A stretch of 64,000 nucleotides of DNA from Streptomyces sp. STR69 (GCF_024519455.1 NZ_JALJRY010000017.1:78005-142004); one strand, 5' to 3'; positions 17,149 through 25,578 are shown, counted from the first letter of the stretch. Program-made: numbers and translations. The notes: generated by a model from the sequence alone, not told the origin.

Positions 17149-18696
17149 TCACAGAGCAGACGACGGAACATCGCCGGAGTTCCCCGTTCCCCTCTGCGCA
17201 TCCTCAGAGTTCCGCGCTACGGCTGCTGACCGCTCCTTGGCGCTCACCCGCACCCGCGTGGTCACCCACGCCCCCACCAACGCCACCCCCGCCATCGGCA
17301 GAAACACGGCGGCGAACGCGGCCGGATGCGAGCTGCCCGCACCCGCCGAACCGACCGCATGCGTGACCGTGCCGCCGCCCAGGGCGCCGAAGGCCGCGCC
17401 CCCGACGGAAAGGAGAACGACGTTGGACAGCCCGTCGGAGATCTGCAGCGCGGCCGAGTTGGACCCCGCCTCCTCCGGCGCGGAGAGCTGGAGCAGCAGC
17501 ACGCTGGTGGAGGACATCACCAGCCCCATCCCGAAACACCCGAACCCCCACGCGACGGCCACGATCCACACGGGGACCGTATGGATGAGGACGCTCGGAG
17601 CCGTGGCGATGGCACCCGCCACCAGCACCATCCCGAACGTCATCAGCCGTTCCCGGTACGGCTCGACCCGCGCTCGTGCCTGCACCCACGACCCCAGCGC
17701 CCACGTCCCGCCGCCCGCCGCGAGCGAGAACCCGGCCAACGTCGGCGACAGCCCCCGCTGGGTCACCAGCATCAACGGCACGAAGGACTCGGCCGAGATG
17801 AACGTCCCGGCCCCCAGCCCGCGCAACAACACGACCGAGGGCAGCCCCCGCGCCGCCCGGTACGTACCGCGCGGCAACAGCCCGAGCACGGCCGGCACGA
17901 GCAGCGCGAGGCCCGCGGCAGCGGGGACCAGCGAGAACCAGCGCAGATCCTGGGCGGCGTACTGAAAGAGCCCGGCACCCAGGGAGATCCCGAGAGCGAG
18001 CCGAATTCGACGCCGGTCGAAGGAGCCGGGCGGCTGCTGGCCGCGCTCGGACACGGGCCCGGCGGCCCGCCGCCGTATCTGAGGCAGGGCAAGCGCGAGC
18101 GGAAAGACGACAAGCACCGGAATCCCGACGAACACCCAACGCCAGCCCAGCTGTTCGGTCACCGCGCCGGCGGCGAGCGGCCCGACGACGGACGGCACCA
18201 CCCAACTCGCGGCGAACGCGGCCACGATGGCGGGCCGCAACCGCTCCGGATAAGCCCGCCCGATGACAACGTACAGAGCGACAATGACCAGCCCACCACC
18301 CAGCCCCTGCACGGCCCGCCCCAGGATGAACACCCACATGACCTGGGCAGTCCCAGCGACCAGCAATCCCGCGGCAAACGCCCCGATCCCGGTGGTCAAC
18401 GCCCCGAGCGGCCCCCGCCGGTCCGACCACTGCCCGGCGGACACCATCCCGAACAGACTGGTCGTGAAGTACCCGGAGAACGCGAACGCGTACAACGACA
18501 CCCCGTCCAGCTCCCGAGCCGCGACGGGCATGGCCGTCCCCACGGCGGTCGCCTCGAAGGCGATCAACAGCACAACGGACACGATCCCGACACTGAGCGC
18601 CCGATACGACCGCCCCAGCACCCCGTCACGACACTCATCGGCCAGGTCAGGTGCGGTATCCGTGACATCGGCGTCACGCGGTTCGAGGACGGTCAT
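17149..18696 (-). CDS. MFS drug-efflux-type transporter
   Basis: 515 aa, 12 to 14 hydrophobic segments. The loop 2-3 signature appears as GQWSDRRGPLGALTTG, and motif C-like Gly/Pro-rich segments (AASWVVPSVVGPLAAGAV) suggest an antiporter of the DHA group. Substrate is unknown. The start at 18696 (MTVLEPRD) is one of two in-frame ATGs (the other at 18717); neither has a strong ribosome-binding site. It is divergent from the tRNA-Cys gene. Confidence 0.85.
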   Translation of the reverse strand: MTVLEPRDADVTDTAPDLADECRDGVLGRSYRALSVGIVSVVLLIAFEATAVGTAMPVAARELDGVSLYAFAFSGYFTTSLFGMVSAGQWSDRRGPLGALTTGIGAFAAGLLVAGTAQVMWVFILGRAVQGLGGGLVIVALYVVIGRAYPERLRPAIVAAFAASWVVPSVVGPLAAGAVTEQLGWRWVFVGIPVLVVFPLALALPQIRRRAAGPVSERGQQPPGSFDRRRIRLALGISLGAGLFQYAAQDLRWFSLVPAAAGLALLVPAVLGLLPRGTYRAARGLPSVVLLRGLGAGTFISAESFVPLMLVTQRGLSPTLAGFSLAAGGGTWALGSWVQARARVEPYRERLMTFGMVLVAGAIATAPSVLIHTVPVWIVAVAWGFGCFGMGLVMSSTSVLLLQLSAPEEAGSNSAALQISDGLSNVVLLSVGGAAFGALGGGTVTHAVGSAGAGSSHPAAFAAVFLPMAGVALVGAWVTTRVRVSAKERSAAVARNSEDAQRGTGNSGDVPSSAL

Positions 18697-18885
18697 GCGG
18701 GCCAGCGTAAGGCTCATCCGCCGACTTGACCCCTGTCGAAAGACGGTCCACCGTTGAGACCTTGGTCGTACGACCGCTGCCCCCCACTCGACCATTCATG
18801 AACGCGGTATGGCAGTCCCGTTGCACGCCCCCCGGCCCTCTTGTTCCGGCCCACCGCCCGGCTCTACGGTCAACTCACCAAACAC

Positions 18886-18960
18886 GGCCGTGTGCCCGAG
18901 TGGTTCAGGGACTCGCCTGCAAAGCGAGTTACGCGGGTTCGATTCCCGCCACGGCCTCCA
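18886..18960 (+). tRNA. tRNA-Cys(GCA), integration target
   Basis: The cloverleaf is readable: acceptor GGCCGTG/CACGGCC, D-arm with loop GAGTGGTTCA, anticodon stem CTCGC/GCGAG with loop CTGCAAA (anticodon GCA at 18919-18921), T-arm GCGGG/CCCGC with TTCGATT, discriminator T and encoded CCA. From 18916 to 18961 the sequence is repeated at 40675-40720, so the 3' half now comes from the integrated element and keeps the tRNA intact. Confidence 0.97.
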
Positions 18961-18961
18961 G
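18916..18961. repeat. attL core, 46 bp, within the tRNA-Cys 3' half
   Basis: Identical over 46 bp to 40675-40720, starting in the anticodon stem and ending one base past CCA. This is the usual crossover zone for tyrosine integrases that use tRNA 3' halves. Confidence 0.95.
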
Positions 18962-18978
18962 TGCCTGACCAGGCAAAA

Positions 18979-19015
18979 CAAATGGGCGGCACCCCGCAGA
19001 GATGCCGCCCATTTG
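18979..19015 (+). terminator. Hairpin terminator after tRNA-Cys (element-borne)
   Basis: CAAATGGGCGGC (18979-18990) pairs with GCCGCCCATTTG (19004-19015). It lies just inside the element and replaces the chromosomal tRNA terminator now found at 40727-40757. Confidence 0.75.
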
Positions 19016-19020
19016 GTCAT

Positions 19021-19039
19021 CCGTCTCAGTTCCCGTCTC
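19021..19039. repeat. Putative integrase arm site, left end
   Basis: CCGTCTCAGTTCCCGTCTC, 60 bp inside attL. It matches 18 of 19 bases with 40538-40556 inside attR, in the same orientation, and each copy holds CCGTCTC twice. Arm-type binding by integrase or excisionase is inferred. Confidence 0.5.
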
Positions 19040-19159
19040 AGTTGGTCGCGACGGGACATGCACGGTGCTGAGTGCACTCCCGGTCGGTGATGGGCTTCGG
19101 GGCAGGTGGAGTGCCGCAAAGCAGTTGTGCTGTATCCGACGGTCTCTTCACTATGAACC

Positions 19160-19951
19160 ATGGCATCTAAGAGCCGCAGCCAGAGGAAGCGCCAGAGCCG
19201 CCCGGACCCGAGGCTGCAACACACCTTCCTAGCCCAGGACACCCCCGCCGGTGGAGTCTTGCAGCACGCCCACCCAGCCGGCTCGCTCGTCGCCCTCGTA
19301 CAACCAGTAGCCCTGGACGACGGAACAATACTTCACTTCCCTTCACCAAATTTTGTCGCCTTCTATCTCGTCGAATCGAAGCGACATTCGGATAGAGGTG
19401 AGAGGCTCCGAAATCGAGCTCTGGCCGATGTGCGCGTCAACTCGTCTGGCGATCGGACCATCAATAATCAGGAGCTAGCCTTTGACTGCTTTTCCGAAAT
19501 GGTCAGCGCCGTTCTGCTTGCCTACGCCGCAGTAGAAGCACTGCTAAACGACCTAATCGGCAAGCTTCCCGAGGAGGCCACACTAGACAAGGAGAACGCA
19601 AAAGGCGAAACAGTCAAGCTAGGTAAGCAAGATATGGCACTCCGCCTATCAACCCCAGAAAAGCTTGACAGGGTCGCCCCCCTAGCCACCGGCCAGAAAT
19701 CCATAAAAGGTACCGTCTACTGGGCGAAATTTCAGCGCCTTCGCAAGATGCGCGATGCCCTAGTCCACCTTAAAGGAAACGGTTATTCGAACGATCCAGT
19801 CCAGACGTCAGAATACGGAAAATTGCTTCGCGGTGAAGCCAAAGATTGCGCACTTGACGCTATCGCGATTGTTGAAATAATCACTCCAGGCTACTTGTCA
19901 AACGTGGCTCGTGAAGCCTTGGGAATCGCAATACTTAACGCTGACGCGTGA
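19160..19951 (+). CDS. HEPN-like cargo protein at the left end
   Basis: 263 aa, no family recognised with certainty. The first 30 residues are basic (KSRSQRKRQSRPDPR). A helical core follows (CFSEMVSAVLLAYAAVEALLNDLIGKL), then KFQRLRKMRDALVHLKG, in which RDALVH fits the R-[ND]-x3-H HEPN ribonuclease signature (about residue 205). Codon use is less GC-rich than in the replication and transfer genes. HEPN proteins often act as RNases in toxin-antitoxin and abortive-infection systems, but a non-catalytic HEPN is equally possible. It is convergent with int across a large palindrome. Confidence 0.65.
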   Translation: MASKSRSQRKRQSRPDPRLQHTFLAQDTPAGGVLQHAHPAGSLVALVQPVALDDGTILHFPSPNFVAFYLVESKRHSDRGERLRNRALADVRVNSSGDRTINNQELAFDCFSEMVSAVLLAYAAVEALLNDLIGKLPEEATLDKENAKGETVKLGKQDMALRLSTPEKLDRVAPLATGQKSIKGTVYWAKFQRLRKMRDALVHLKGNGYSNDPVQTSEYGKLLRGEAKDCALDAIAIVEIITPGYLSNVAREALGIAILNADA

Positions 19952-19990
19952 CAGAAATGATCGGGCCTAGAACCGGATCCCAAAACCGGC

Positions 19991-20033
19991 AGAATTCCAT
20001 GGCATCTGACCAGGTCAGATGCCATGGAATTCT
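19991..20033. terminator. 43-bp near-perfect palindrome between the cargo gene and int
   Basis: Two 21-bp arms (19991-20011 and 20013-20033) are perfect reverse complements around a single A at 20012. It lies between two convergent genes and is most simply a bidirectional terminator. A stem this long with almost no loop could also extrude as a cruciform. Confidence 0.75.
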
Positions 20034-20061
20034 TCAGGCTCGTGGTCAGCAGGAACGCTGA

Positions 20062-21327
20062 TTAACGGGCAGTGGCGTCGTCGTCATCATTCGGCCGGTC
20101 AGTCTCGGGCTTCCAGATCAGACCGTCCACCTGCTTCGCAATGTCCGTCCGTACGGCGTCCACCATGTGTTGATAGCGGGCCGCCATGGCTGTGGTCGAC
20201 CATCCCATGAGGCCCATGACGGCCCGCTCCGGAACACCGAGGATGAGTAGAACCGTGGCAGCCGTGTGACGCGCGTCGTGCAGTCGCCCGTCGCGGACCT
20301 TTGCCTGTGTCAGCAACGCTTTCCACTCACTCCAGTCCCTACGATGGGACGGGCTACGGCCGTGCTCATCCGGGAAGACCAAGCCGTTCTGTTCCCAGCT
20401 CTTGCCGGCCGCTTCCCGCTCCGCTTCCTGCGCCTTGATGTGCGCACGGAGAAGGTCAACGAGTTGTTCAGGGAGGCCGACCGCCCGGCGGCCAGCGCGT
20501 GACTTGGTGACGGACAACTCCGGGTTGATCCGTCGCTTCTGCGGGCAGTACCCGGCGGCCTTGCGTCCACAGGGCTCGGGGCATCCGTGGGCGTACTGAG
20601 GCCGATGACGACTACGGCGAACAACTAGGAACCCACCGGCAAGATCCACGTCATTCCACTTCAGTCCCAGCACCTCCCCTTGGCGAAGTCCGAGAGCGAG
20701 GGCGACGGCCCACCGCGCGGAGTTGCGGTGTTGTTCAGCGGCTTTCAACAGCCGCTGTACCTCTTGGACGGTGTAGGGCTCCACCTCGTGATCCCCCGTC
20801 TTGGGCGCCTTGGCCAACTGCACAGGGTTCTTGCCGAGATGCCCGCGCCGCACCGCCTCATTGAGCGCGGTCCGGAAGGTGCGGTGCACCTGGTGAGCGG
20901 TCGCGGGCTTGCTGCCGTTGGCCTGCATCTTGGCGTAGAACACCTCGATGTGTTCGGGCTTGAGCCTGTCGAGACGGTGGGCGCCCAAGCCTGGAATGAG
21001 GTGCTTCCGGACGGCCACGCGGTACCCGACCATCGTGTTGTCGTTCACGGCGAGGGGCGCGACGTTCTCAATCCAGTGGGTCAACCACGCCTTGACCGTC
21101 CACGCCTTGCCGGGCTTCCGCACGGTCTTGGCGTCTCGCTGCTTCTCCAGCTCTCGGACAGCCTCCGCTACCTCAGTCTTGGTCTTGCGCTCGACATGGC
21201 GGCGGTCCGGCGTGCCATCGTCGCGTACGCCCACGGTGACACGGCCGTGCCATTTGCCGTCCTTACCGAAGTAGATCGAGCTTCGGCCGTTCGGCTGTCG
21301 GGTGCGCTTCTTCTTGTCCTCTGCCAC
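20062..21327 (-). CDS. int: Tyrosine site-specific integrase
   Basis: 421 aa. An AP2-like N-terminal arm domain (GRSSIYFGKDGKWHGRVTVG), a SAM-like core-binding domain (residues 75-160), and a catalytic domain with Arg in LGLRQGEVLGLKW, His/Arg in LHDARHTAATVLL and the nucleophile Tyr in MAARYQHMVDAV. A short insertion (CPEPCGRKAAGYCP) may bind a metal. It recombines attP with tRNA-Cys. The start is GTG at 21327 with AGGAG seven bases upstream. A hairpin leader (21364-21406) and then xis lie upstream. Confidence 0.95.
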   Translation of the reverse strand: MAEDKKKRTRQPNGRSSIYFGKDGKWHGRVTVGVRDDGTPDRRHVERKTKTEVAEAVRELEKQRDAKTVRKPGKAWTVKAWLTHWIENVAPLAVNDNTMVGYRVAVRKHLIPGLGAHRLDRLKPEHIEVFYAKMQANGSKPATAHQVHRTFRTALNEAVRRGHLGKNPVQLAKAPKTGDHEVEPYTVQEVQRLLKAAEQHRNSARWAVALALGLRQGEVLGLKWNDVDLAGGFLVVRRSRHRPQYAHGCPEPCGRKAAGYCPQKRRINPELSVTKSRAGRRAVGLPEQLVDLLRAHIKAQEAEREAAGKSWEQNGLVFPDEHGRSPSHRRDWSEWKALLTQAKVRDGRLHDARHTAATVLLILGVPERAVMGLMGWSTTAMAARYQHMVDAVRTDIAKQVDGLIWKPETDRPNDDDDATAR

Positions 21328-21350
21328 AGGCAGACTCCTGCTTCTTTCGT

Positions 21351-21406
21351 GTCGGGATGGAGACCGGGGCGGCGGGCTGTCCTGTCCGGGAGTGCCGCCG
21401 CCCCGG
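21351..21406 (-). promoter_or_regulatory. Hairpin leader A (upstream of int)
   Basis: Stem 21364-21375 / 21395-21406 (12 bp) enclosing the 19-nt loop 21376-21394. On the coding (minus) strand the loop reads CACTCCCGGACAGGACAGC. The conserved ATCCCGAC box follows (21351-21358), then AGGAG and the int GTG. The loop is identical in two other leaders (31876-31920, 32786-32829). Confidence 0.8.
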
Positions 21407-21412
21407 GCGTCG

Positions 21413-21640
21413 TCAAGCGGCGCGTTGGGCGGTGCGGAGACGGGTCGCGTACTCGGCCGGCGCGTCGATCGGGACCCGGCGAAGTCCACCGACCATGACG
21501 GACTCCAGTTCTCCGGTGCGGATGAGCCCGAAGCACGTGGTCCGGCCGATACGGAGTCGGCGGGCAGCCTCTTTGACGGTGAGGAAGACCAGGGTCGGGT
21601 CGTCGTCAGCGGGAATGTCGGGGGTCTCGTGTTCGTCCAT
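21413..21640 (-). CDS. xis: Excisionase (AlpA/MerR-like helix-turn-helix)
   Basis: 75 aa. DNA-binding core FLTVKEAARRLRIGRTTCFGLIRTGELESVMVGGLRRVP is a helix-turn-helix_17/AlpA-type excisionase domain. It should steer the integrase toward excision. The N-terminus is acidic (MDEHETPDIPADDD). Order xis then int on one strand is usual in AICEs. The hairpin leader separates the two genes, so they may be tuned independently. Confidence 0.88.
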   Translation of the reverse strand: MDEHETPDIPADDDPTLVFLTVKEAARRLRIGRTTCFGLIRTGELESVMVGGLRRVPIDAPAEYATRLRTAQRAA

Positions 21641-21978
21641 GGCTCACTCCTGTGAGGCTGGTTCAGGGACAGGTGCCGCCGCACAAACCGCAAAATCCGC
21701 AGAAATACCGGGGAGAGTCACTGACCTGCGGTGTTGTGGTGCGCAGGTGGTGGTGGGTGGTGCTCCGCAGAAATCCGCGATATTCCGCAAAAATCAGGGG
21801 CGGGCGTCAGCCGGTCCCCGGCGGTTGGGTGGTGCTCGGTTTTTTGCGGAATATCGCGGGATTGTGTGGCGGGCCCCGGTCGGGATGGGGCCGGGGGTCC
21901 CGTCGCAGGTCAGCGGGGTGTCCGGGGGTTATTGCGGATTTTGCGGTTTGTGCGGGAGGGGTTGAGGGCGCGGCCCGG
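21641..21978. other. Candidate replication origin: nested inverted repeats next to rep
   Basis: 338 bp without genes between the rep stop and the xis start. An outer pair of 23-bp arms (21679-21701 and 21933-21955) and an inner pair of 19-bp arms (21775-21793, and 21841-21859 reading TTTTTGCGGAATATCGCGG) are both perfect reverse complements. Short units such as TCCGCAGAAAT (21696-21706, 21765-21774 partly) recur. Iteron-like repeats, local A/T runs and position beside the replication genes fit an origin. Read only from structure. Confidence 0.65.
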
Positions 21979-23538
21979 TCACCGGCCGCCATGGCGCAGG
22001 GCGGGGTGGGCCAAGAGGCGGGGAGCCGGGGGCCGTCCGCGCTTGCCGGTCTTCTCGGGTTGGTACGAGCGCACATATCCGTGCTCTTCCAGCAACGCCA
22101 GGGCGGGTTCGAGGTCGGCGACGGTGGGGACCTCGCTGCGGGACAGGACGGTGAAGACGTCCCGCCGGCTGACGTCCTCCCACCCGTTGTCCCTCAGCGC
22201 TTCCAGCACACTGCGAGCACGGCCAACGACCGGGTCGGCGCCCATGGCGTCGAACACGGCGAGGGCGTGGGCGGTGTAGTACTCCCCCAGCTCGATGGCC
22301 GCGTTCATGGTGACCTCGGTCACCGGGTGGGCATAGCCGTTGCCGCCGTGTTCGGCGAGGTGCAGCAACGCGGCCATGCGGGCGGTCGCTCCGACCAGTT
22401 TCCCAGCCCAGTCAGCGATGTGGCCCAGCTTCCCGCCGCGTGACTTGAGCCACGGTTCGACCCGTTCCTGATATGCGATCAGGGCCGCGTCCGCCTCGGG
22501 GGTGAGCTGGATGAGCGCCGGGTCGGTCCACCCCGCGAGGGACAGGGTGAGGTCGATGACCCTCGCGGTGTAGGTGGCGGCCGTCTGCTCGGGGACCGGG
22601 TCGGTGATGACCTTCCGGTCCCCGACCGTCGACACCGGCAGCGAGTACAGGAAGCGACCCAACAGGCCTCGCCCCTTCCCGCCCTTGATCTTCCCCATGT
22701 CCACCAGCACATCGGGCTGCACGGCCAAACCCATGGTCAGGGCGGGGGCGTCGACGTACTCGCGGCGGGTCTGCCGGTTCACCCTCAGACGGCCCCCGGC
22801 ATGGCCCTTGAGGAAGACCTCCATGTTGGGACTGCCGGAATAGCGGCCGGCGATGATGTCGAAGATTCCGCCCTCATCGCTCATCACCGACAACCGGCCG
22901 CCCTGTTCCGCGATGAGCGAAGTGACCGTCTCCGGTGTGCAGTCGTCCGCCAACAGGAGGGGTTCGGCCGGCACGGTGAGGGTGTCGGCGGTCTGCGCGA
23001 GGCCGATGGCGGTGGCCACCATCTCGTCGCGCTTATCGCCGTCGGCGGACGCGGCCCGTGTGGTGGCCTTGTCCGCCGCTTCCTTCGCCATCCGTGCCGT
23101 CAGCTCCGCTTCCACGATCATGGGCTTCATAGCCGCCTGAAGCTGCTTCTCCGCCTCGTACAAGGGGTCGGTGAGCAAGCCGAAGACGGCGGACTTGCGG
23201 GTGCCGGGCGGAAGAGCCACCACGGTGAAGAGGTTGGTGGGCTCACGCCAGTTGCCGCGCACGTGAACCACCGACCGGCCGCCGGCCGCCGTGGCGAGCA
23301 CGGCGAGGGCGATCGATCCGGCGAGGTCTGCCGGGGTCTGCGTCTCTTCCGCGACGGCCGCCACGAACTCCCCCAACCAGGCGGGGAAGACGTGGGCGGG
23401 GAACGCGGGTCGCTCGCGGCGGCCGGTGAGGGGAATGGGGTCCTCCCACACGTCCAGTACCGCGTCGTCCTCGCCGGGGTGTTCCAGGGTGGGCAGCCCG
23501 ACCCACAGATCGGGGCTGTCCACAGGCTGTGGAGTCAT
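21979..23538 (-). CDS. DUF3987-type replication protein
   Basis: 519 aa. After a short acidic N-terminus the body matches DUF3987 primase/helicase-like proteins: ADLAGSIALAVLATAAGGR, the Walker-A-like ALPPGTRKSAVFGLL (about residue 98), then MSDEGGIFDIIAGRYSG and LGRFLYSLP. It probably unwinds or initiates at the element's origin with the upstream prim-pol. The C-terminal 80 residues form a winged-helix-like segment (GWEDVSRRDVFTVLSRSEVPTVADLEPAL) and a basic tail. The start ATG at 23538 overlaps the preceding stop (ATGA). Confidence 0.82.
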   Translation of the reverse strand: MTPQPVDSPDLWVGLPTLEHPGEDDAVLDVWEDPIPLTGRRERPAFPAHVFPAWLGEFVAAVAEETQTPADLAGSIALAVLATAAGGRSVVHVRGNWREPTNLFTVVALPPGTRKSAVFGLLTDPLYEAEKQLQAAMKPMIVEAELTARMAKEAADKATTRAASADGDKRDEMVATAIGLAQTADTLTVPAEPLLLADDCTPETVTSLIAEQGGRLSVMSDEGGIFDIIAGRYSGSPNMEVFLKGHAGGRLRVNRQTRREYVDAPALTMGLAVQPDVLVDMGKIKGGKGRGLLGRFLYSLPVSTVGDRKVITDPVPEQTAATYTARVIDLTLSLAGWTDPALIQLTPEADAALIAYQERVEPWLKSRGGKLGHIADWAGKLVGATARMAALLHLAEHGGNGYAHPVTEVTMNAAIELGEYYTAHALAVFDAMGADPVVGRARSVLEALRDNGWEDVSRRDVFTVLSRSEVPTVADLEPALALLEEHGYVRSYQPEKTGKRGRPPAPRLLAHPALRHGGR

Positions 23539-23858
23539 GAAGCGGCCCTCCCTTCGGCGGTGGCGGTGTGGGGGCAAGTCCCGGCGCGCACACGAGCGGT
23601 GAGCCTGATGACAGCGGCACGGCCCCGGGCGCGTTCGTGCTGCCCGCAGGCACAGAGCCAGTCCGCGACCGGTAGGCCCTCGCACTGGATCTGAAGCCCC
23701 GGGGTGATGCCGGTGACGGTGACCGTGTGCGGGTCAGGACCAACAGCGATAGGGACGCCCTTGCGGGCGGCGACCTTCGGCTCGCCCACGCGCGGCCTTG
23801 GCGGGCCCTGGACGGCGCCCTGACGGCCTTTCATAGTAGTTCGGGATGCTTTATTCAT
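23535..23858 (-). CDS. Hypothetical small protein between prim-pol and rep
   Basis: 107 aa, overlapping both neighbours by ATGA, which supports it as a real coupled gene. Basic N-terminus (MNKASRTTMKGRQG), then a C-x10-C-x-C pattern (QCEGLPVADWLCACGQHERARGR) that might bind zinc. Related small Zn-ribbon-like ORFs occur in this position in other Streptomyces elements. Function unknown. Confidence 0.65.
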   Translation of the reverse strand: MNKASRTTMKGRQGAVQGPPRPRVGEPKVAARKGVPIAVGPDPHTVTVTGITPGLQIQCEGLPVADWLCACGQHERARGRAAVIRLTARVRAGTCPHTATAEGRAAS

Positions 23859-24733
23859 GTCGCGTGCTCGACAGTCGTCTCAAGGCCGTTGGTGACCGCG
23901 CGGCGGGCGTACGCCTCCGGAACGCCCACCAGGGCGGCGGCGGTGACGATCTCCTCGCCGATCGCCGCGAGTCCGCACGGCCCCGGGCAGGTCGCGTGCT
24001 GTGCGGCGAGGAACCGCGCGACGCCGAACGCCTGTGATCCGGCGCCGGATTCGGTGCGGGCCCGTACGAGGGCGAGGCCGCGTTCCAGGCCGGTGCGGAC
24101 GTAGTCCTCGGTGTGGCGGCACCCGGTGGCCACCTCGCGCGACCACGTGGCGCGGGTGGGGAGGGAAGAGTCCACCTCCCCGGGGGCGGGGGTGGCGTCT
24201 TCCTTCACCACGACGGCGCGCACGGCGTCCGGCAGCGTGGTCACGGGTCCGGTGCCGGGTCCCAGCCAACGGACGTAGGACATAAGCGACTTGATGTCCA
24301 CGCCGGGCCGGACCGCGTTGTGGGAGGGCATGACGCCCCGGTAGATCCAGTGCTGCCCGCGCGTCGTCGACACGACCCGGGTGGTCGGCAGGGTCTCGCG
24401 GGCCCACGCGACGGAGGCCGTGTTGTCGAGGTCCACCACGGTCAGCCCGGCCCCACCGGGGTGGTAGCCGACGCAGACGGCCCGCTCCCATGCCGACGTC
24501 CACAGCGGCGAGGTCACGACGGCGGGGTCAGTGGTGGCAGCGGCCCACGCGTGGCACGGGGCGGTGCAACGGCAGGCGCCGGCGCGCTTCATGTTCGGCC
24601 GCCCACCACATGCGTTCTTCGCGCACGTGCGGCAGTTGCCGAACGGCACCTTCCCGTCCCGGAGCGGCAGCACCGGCACAGCGTGCGCGGCCAGATACAG
24701 CGCGGTCCGCAGGTGGGCGATCGTGGTGCTCAT
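23855..24733 (-). CDS. Bifunctional DNA primase/polymerase (prim-pol)
   Basis: 292 aa. The prim-pol N-terminal pattern is visible: LRTALYLAAHAVPVLPLRDGKVPF, a Cys cluster (CRTCAKNACGGRPNMKRAGACRCTAPCHAW) probably binding zinc, then the metal-site motif LTVVDLDN (about residue 106) and TTRGQHWIYRG. It is predicted to prime or copy element DNA during the replicative phase before transfer. It overlaps the methylase upstream and the 107-aa gene downstream by ATGA. Confidence 0.88.
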   Translation of the reverse strand: MSTTIAHLRTALYLAAHAVPVLPLRDGKVPFGNCRTCAKNACGGRPNMKRAGACRCTAPCHAWAAATTDPAVVTSPLWTSAWERAVCVGYHPGGAGLTVVDLDNTASVAWARETLPTTRVVSTTRGQHWIYRGVMPSHNAVRPGVDIKSLMSYVRWLGPGTGPVTTLPDAVRAVVVKEDATPAPGEVDSSLPTRATWSREVATGCRHTEDYVRTGLERGLALVRARTESGAGSQAFGVARFLAAQHATCPGPCGLAAIGEEIVTAAALVGVPEAYARRAVTNGLETTVEHAT

Positions 24734-25488
24734 GCGACCGCCCCCAGCGTCCTCACGCTGGCGAGGTAAGAGCGACCGATGAACTCGCTGTAGGCGGGCG
24801 GGATGGCTTCGGTGAGTTCCTCGCGGACGTCGGTCCACGTGATGCCCATCGCGGCCTGAAGTTCCGGCACGGACGGCTTGCCGCCACCGGCGCCGTACGC
24901 GGCGACGTAAGGGCCGTCGTAGAACCGGCCGTGCCGATACCCGCGCACCCGCCCACGGTGCGGAACGTGCGCCGGCCGGTCGGCAGTCCAACCGCCCAAC
25001 TCGAAGTTGCGGTGCCGGATGACCCCCAGACCGAACATCTCACCGCACAGCGTCAGATCCTTGCGGATCGCAGCGCGGCCGTTGGGTTGCTCGATGACGT
25101 ACGGCAATCCGGTCGCGTCCAACAGGTCACGGACGGGAGCGACCATGTCGACGTGGGTACGGCCCCATCCCTGCGAGGCGTTGGTGCCCACGGTCAGGGC
25201 GCATCCGTGCTGGCACGGCGGGGAGGCATGGACGAACGAGTACCGGTGGATCTCACCCGACGCGATCAGGAGAGCGAGGTAGGTCAGCGCGTCGCCGTGG
25301 TGGTAGGGGAAGGGGTAATTGGGACGGTCGGCAATGTCGCAGCCGTCCACGGCGAACCCGGCGCGGTAGTAGCCCATCGCGACACCGCCGGCACACGAGA
25401 AGAGATCCAGTAGACGCGGCCGAAACACGCGCCCCGTTCGAGTGGCCGGGGCTGAGAAGCCCTCGCCGAATACATGCAGTTGGGTCAT
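24730..25488 (-). CDS. Small phage-type DNA cytosine methylase
   Basis: 252 aa, short for a C5-methyltransferase. Motif I reads DLFSCAGGVAMGYYRAGF, motif IV ASPPCQHGC with the catalytic Cys, motif VI-like YVIEQPNG, and a C-terminal IPPAYSEFIG corresponds to motif X. A target-recognition domain of normal size is missing. Actinophages and AICEs carry similar proteins, probably to mark or protect their own DNA. It is coupled to prim-pol by ATGA and has hairpin leader B upstream. Confidence 0.82.
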   Translation of the reverse strand: MTQLHVFGEGFSAPATRTGRVFRPRLLDLFSCAGGVAMGYYRAGFAVDGCDIADRPNYPFPYHHGDALTYLALLIASGEIHRYSFVHASPPCQHGCALTVGTNASQGWGRTHVDMVAPVRDLLDATGLPYVIEQPNGRAAIRKDLTLCGEMFGLGVIRHRNFELGGWTADRPAHVPHRGRVRGYRHGRFYDGPYVAAYGAGGGKPSVPELQAAMGITWTDVREELTEAIPPAYSEFIGRSYLASVRTLGAVA

Positions 25489-25512
25489 GCTGTTGGTCTC
25501 CTGTTCTGCAAC

Positions 25513-25573
25513 GTCGGGATCGGAGACCGTGGGCGGTGGGCTGTCCTTGTCCGGGAGTGCCGCCGCCCACGGG
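25513..25573 (-). promoter_or_regulatory. Hairpin leader B (upstream of the small methylase)
   Basis: Stem 25527-25539 / 25560-25572 with one wobble on the plus strand. The loop is the common sequence with one extra base (CCTTGTCC instead of CCTGTCC). The ATCCCGAC box (25513-25520) precedes GGAG and the ATG at 25488. Confidence 0.78.
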
Positions 25574-25578
25574 CAGAG

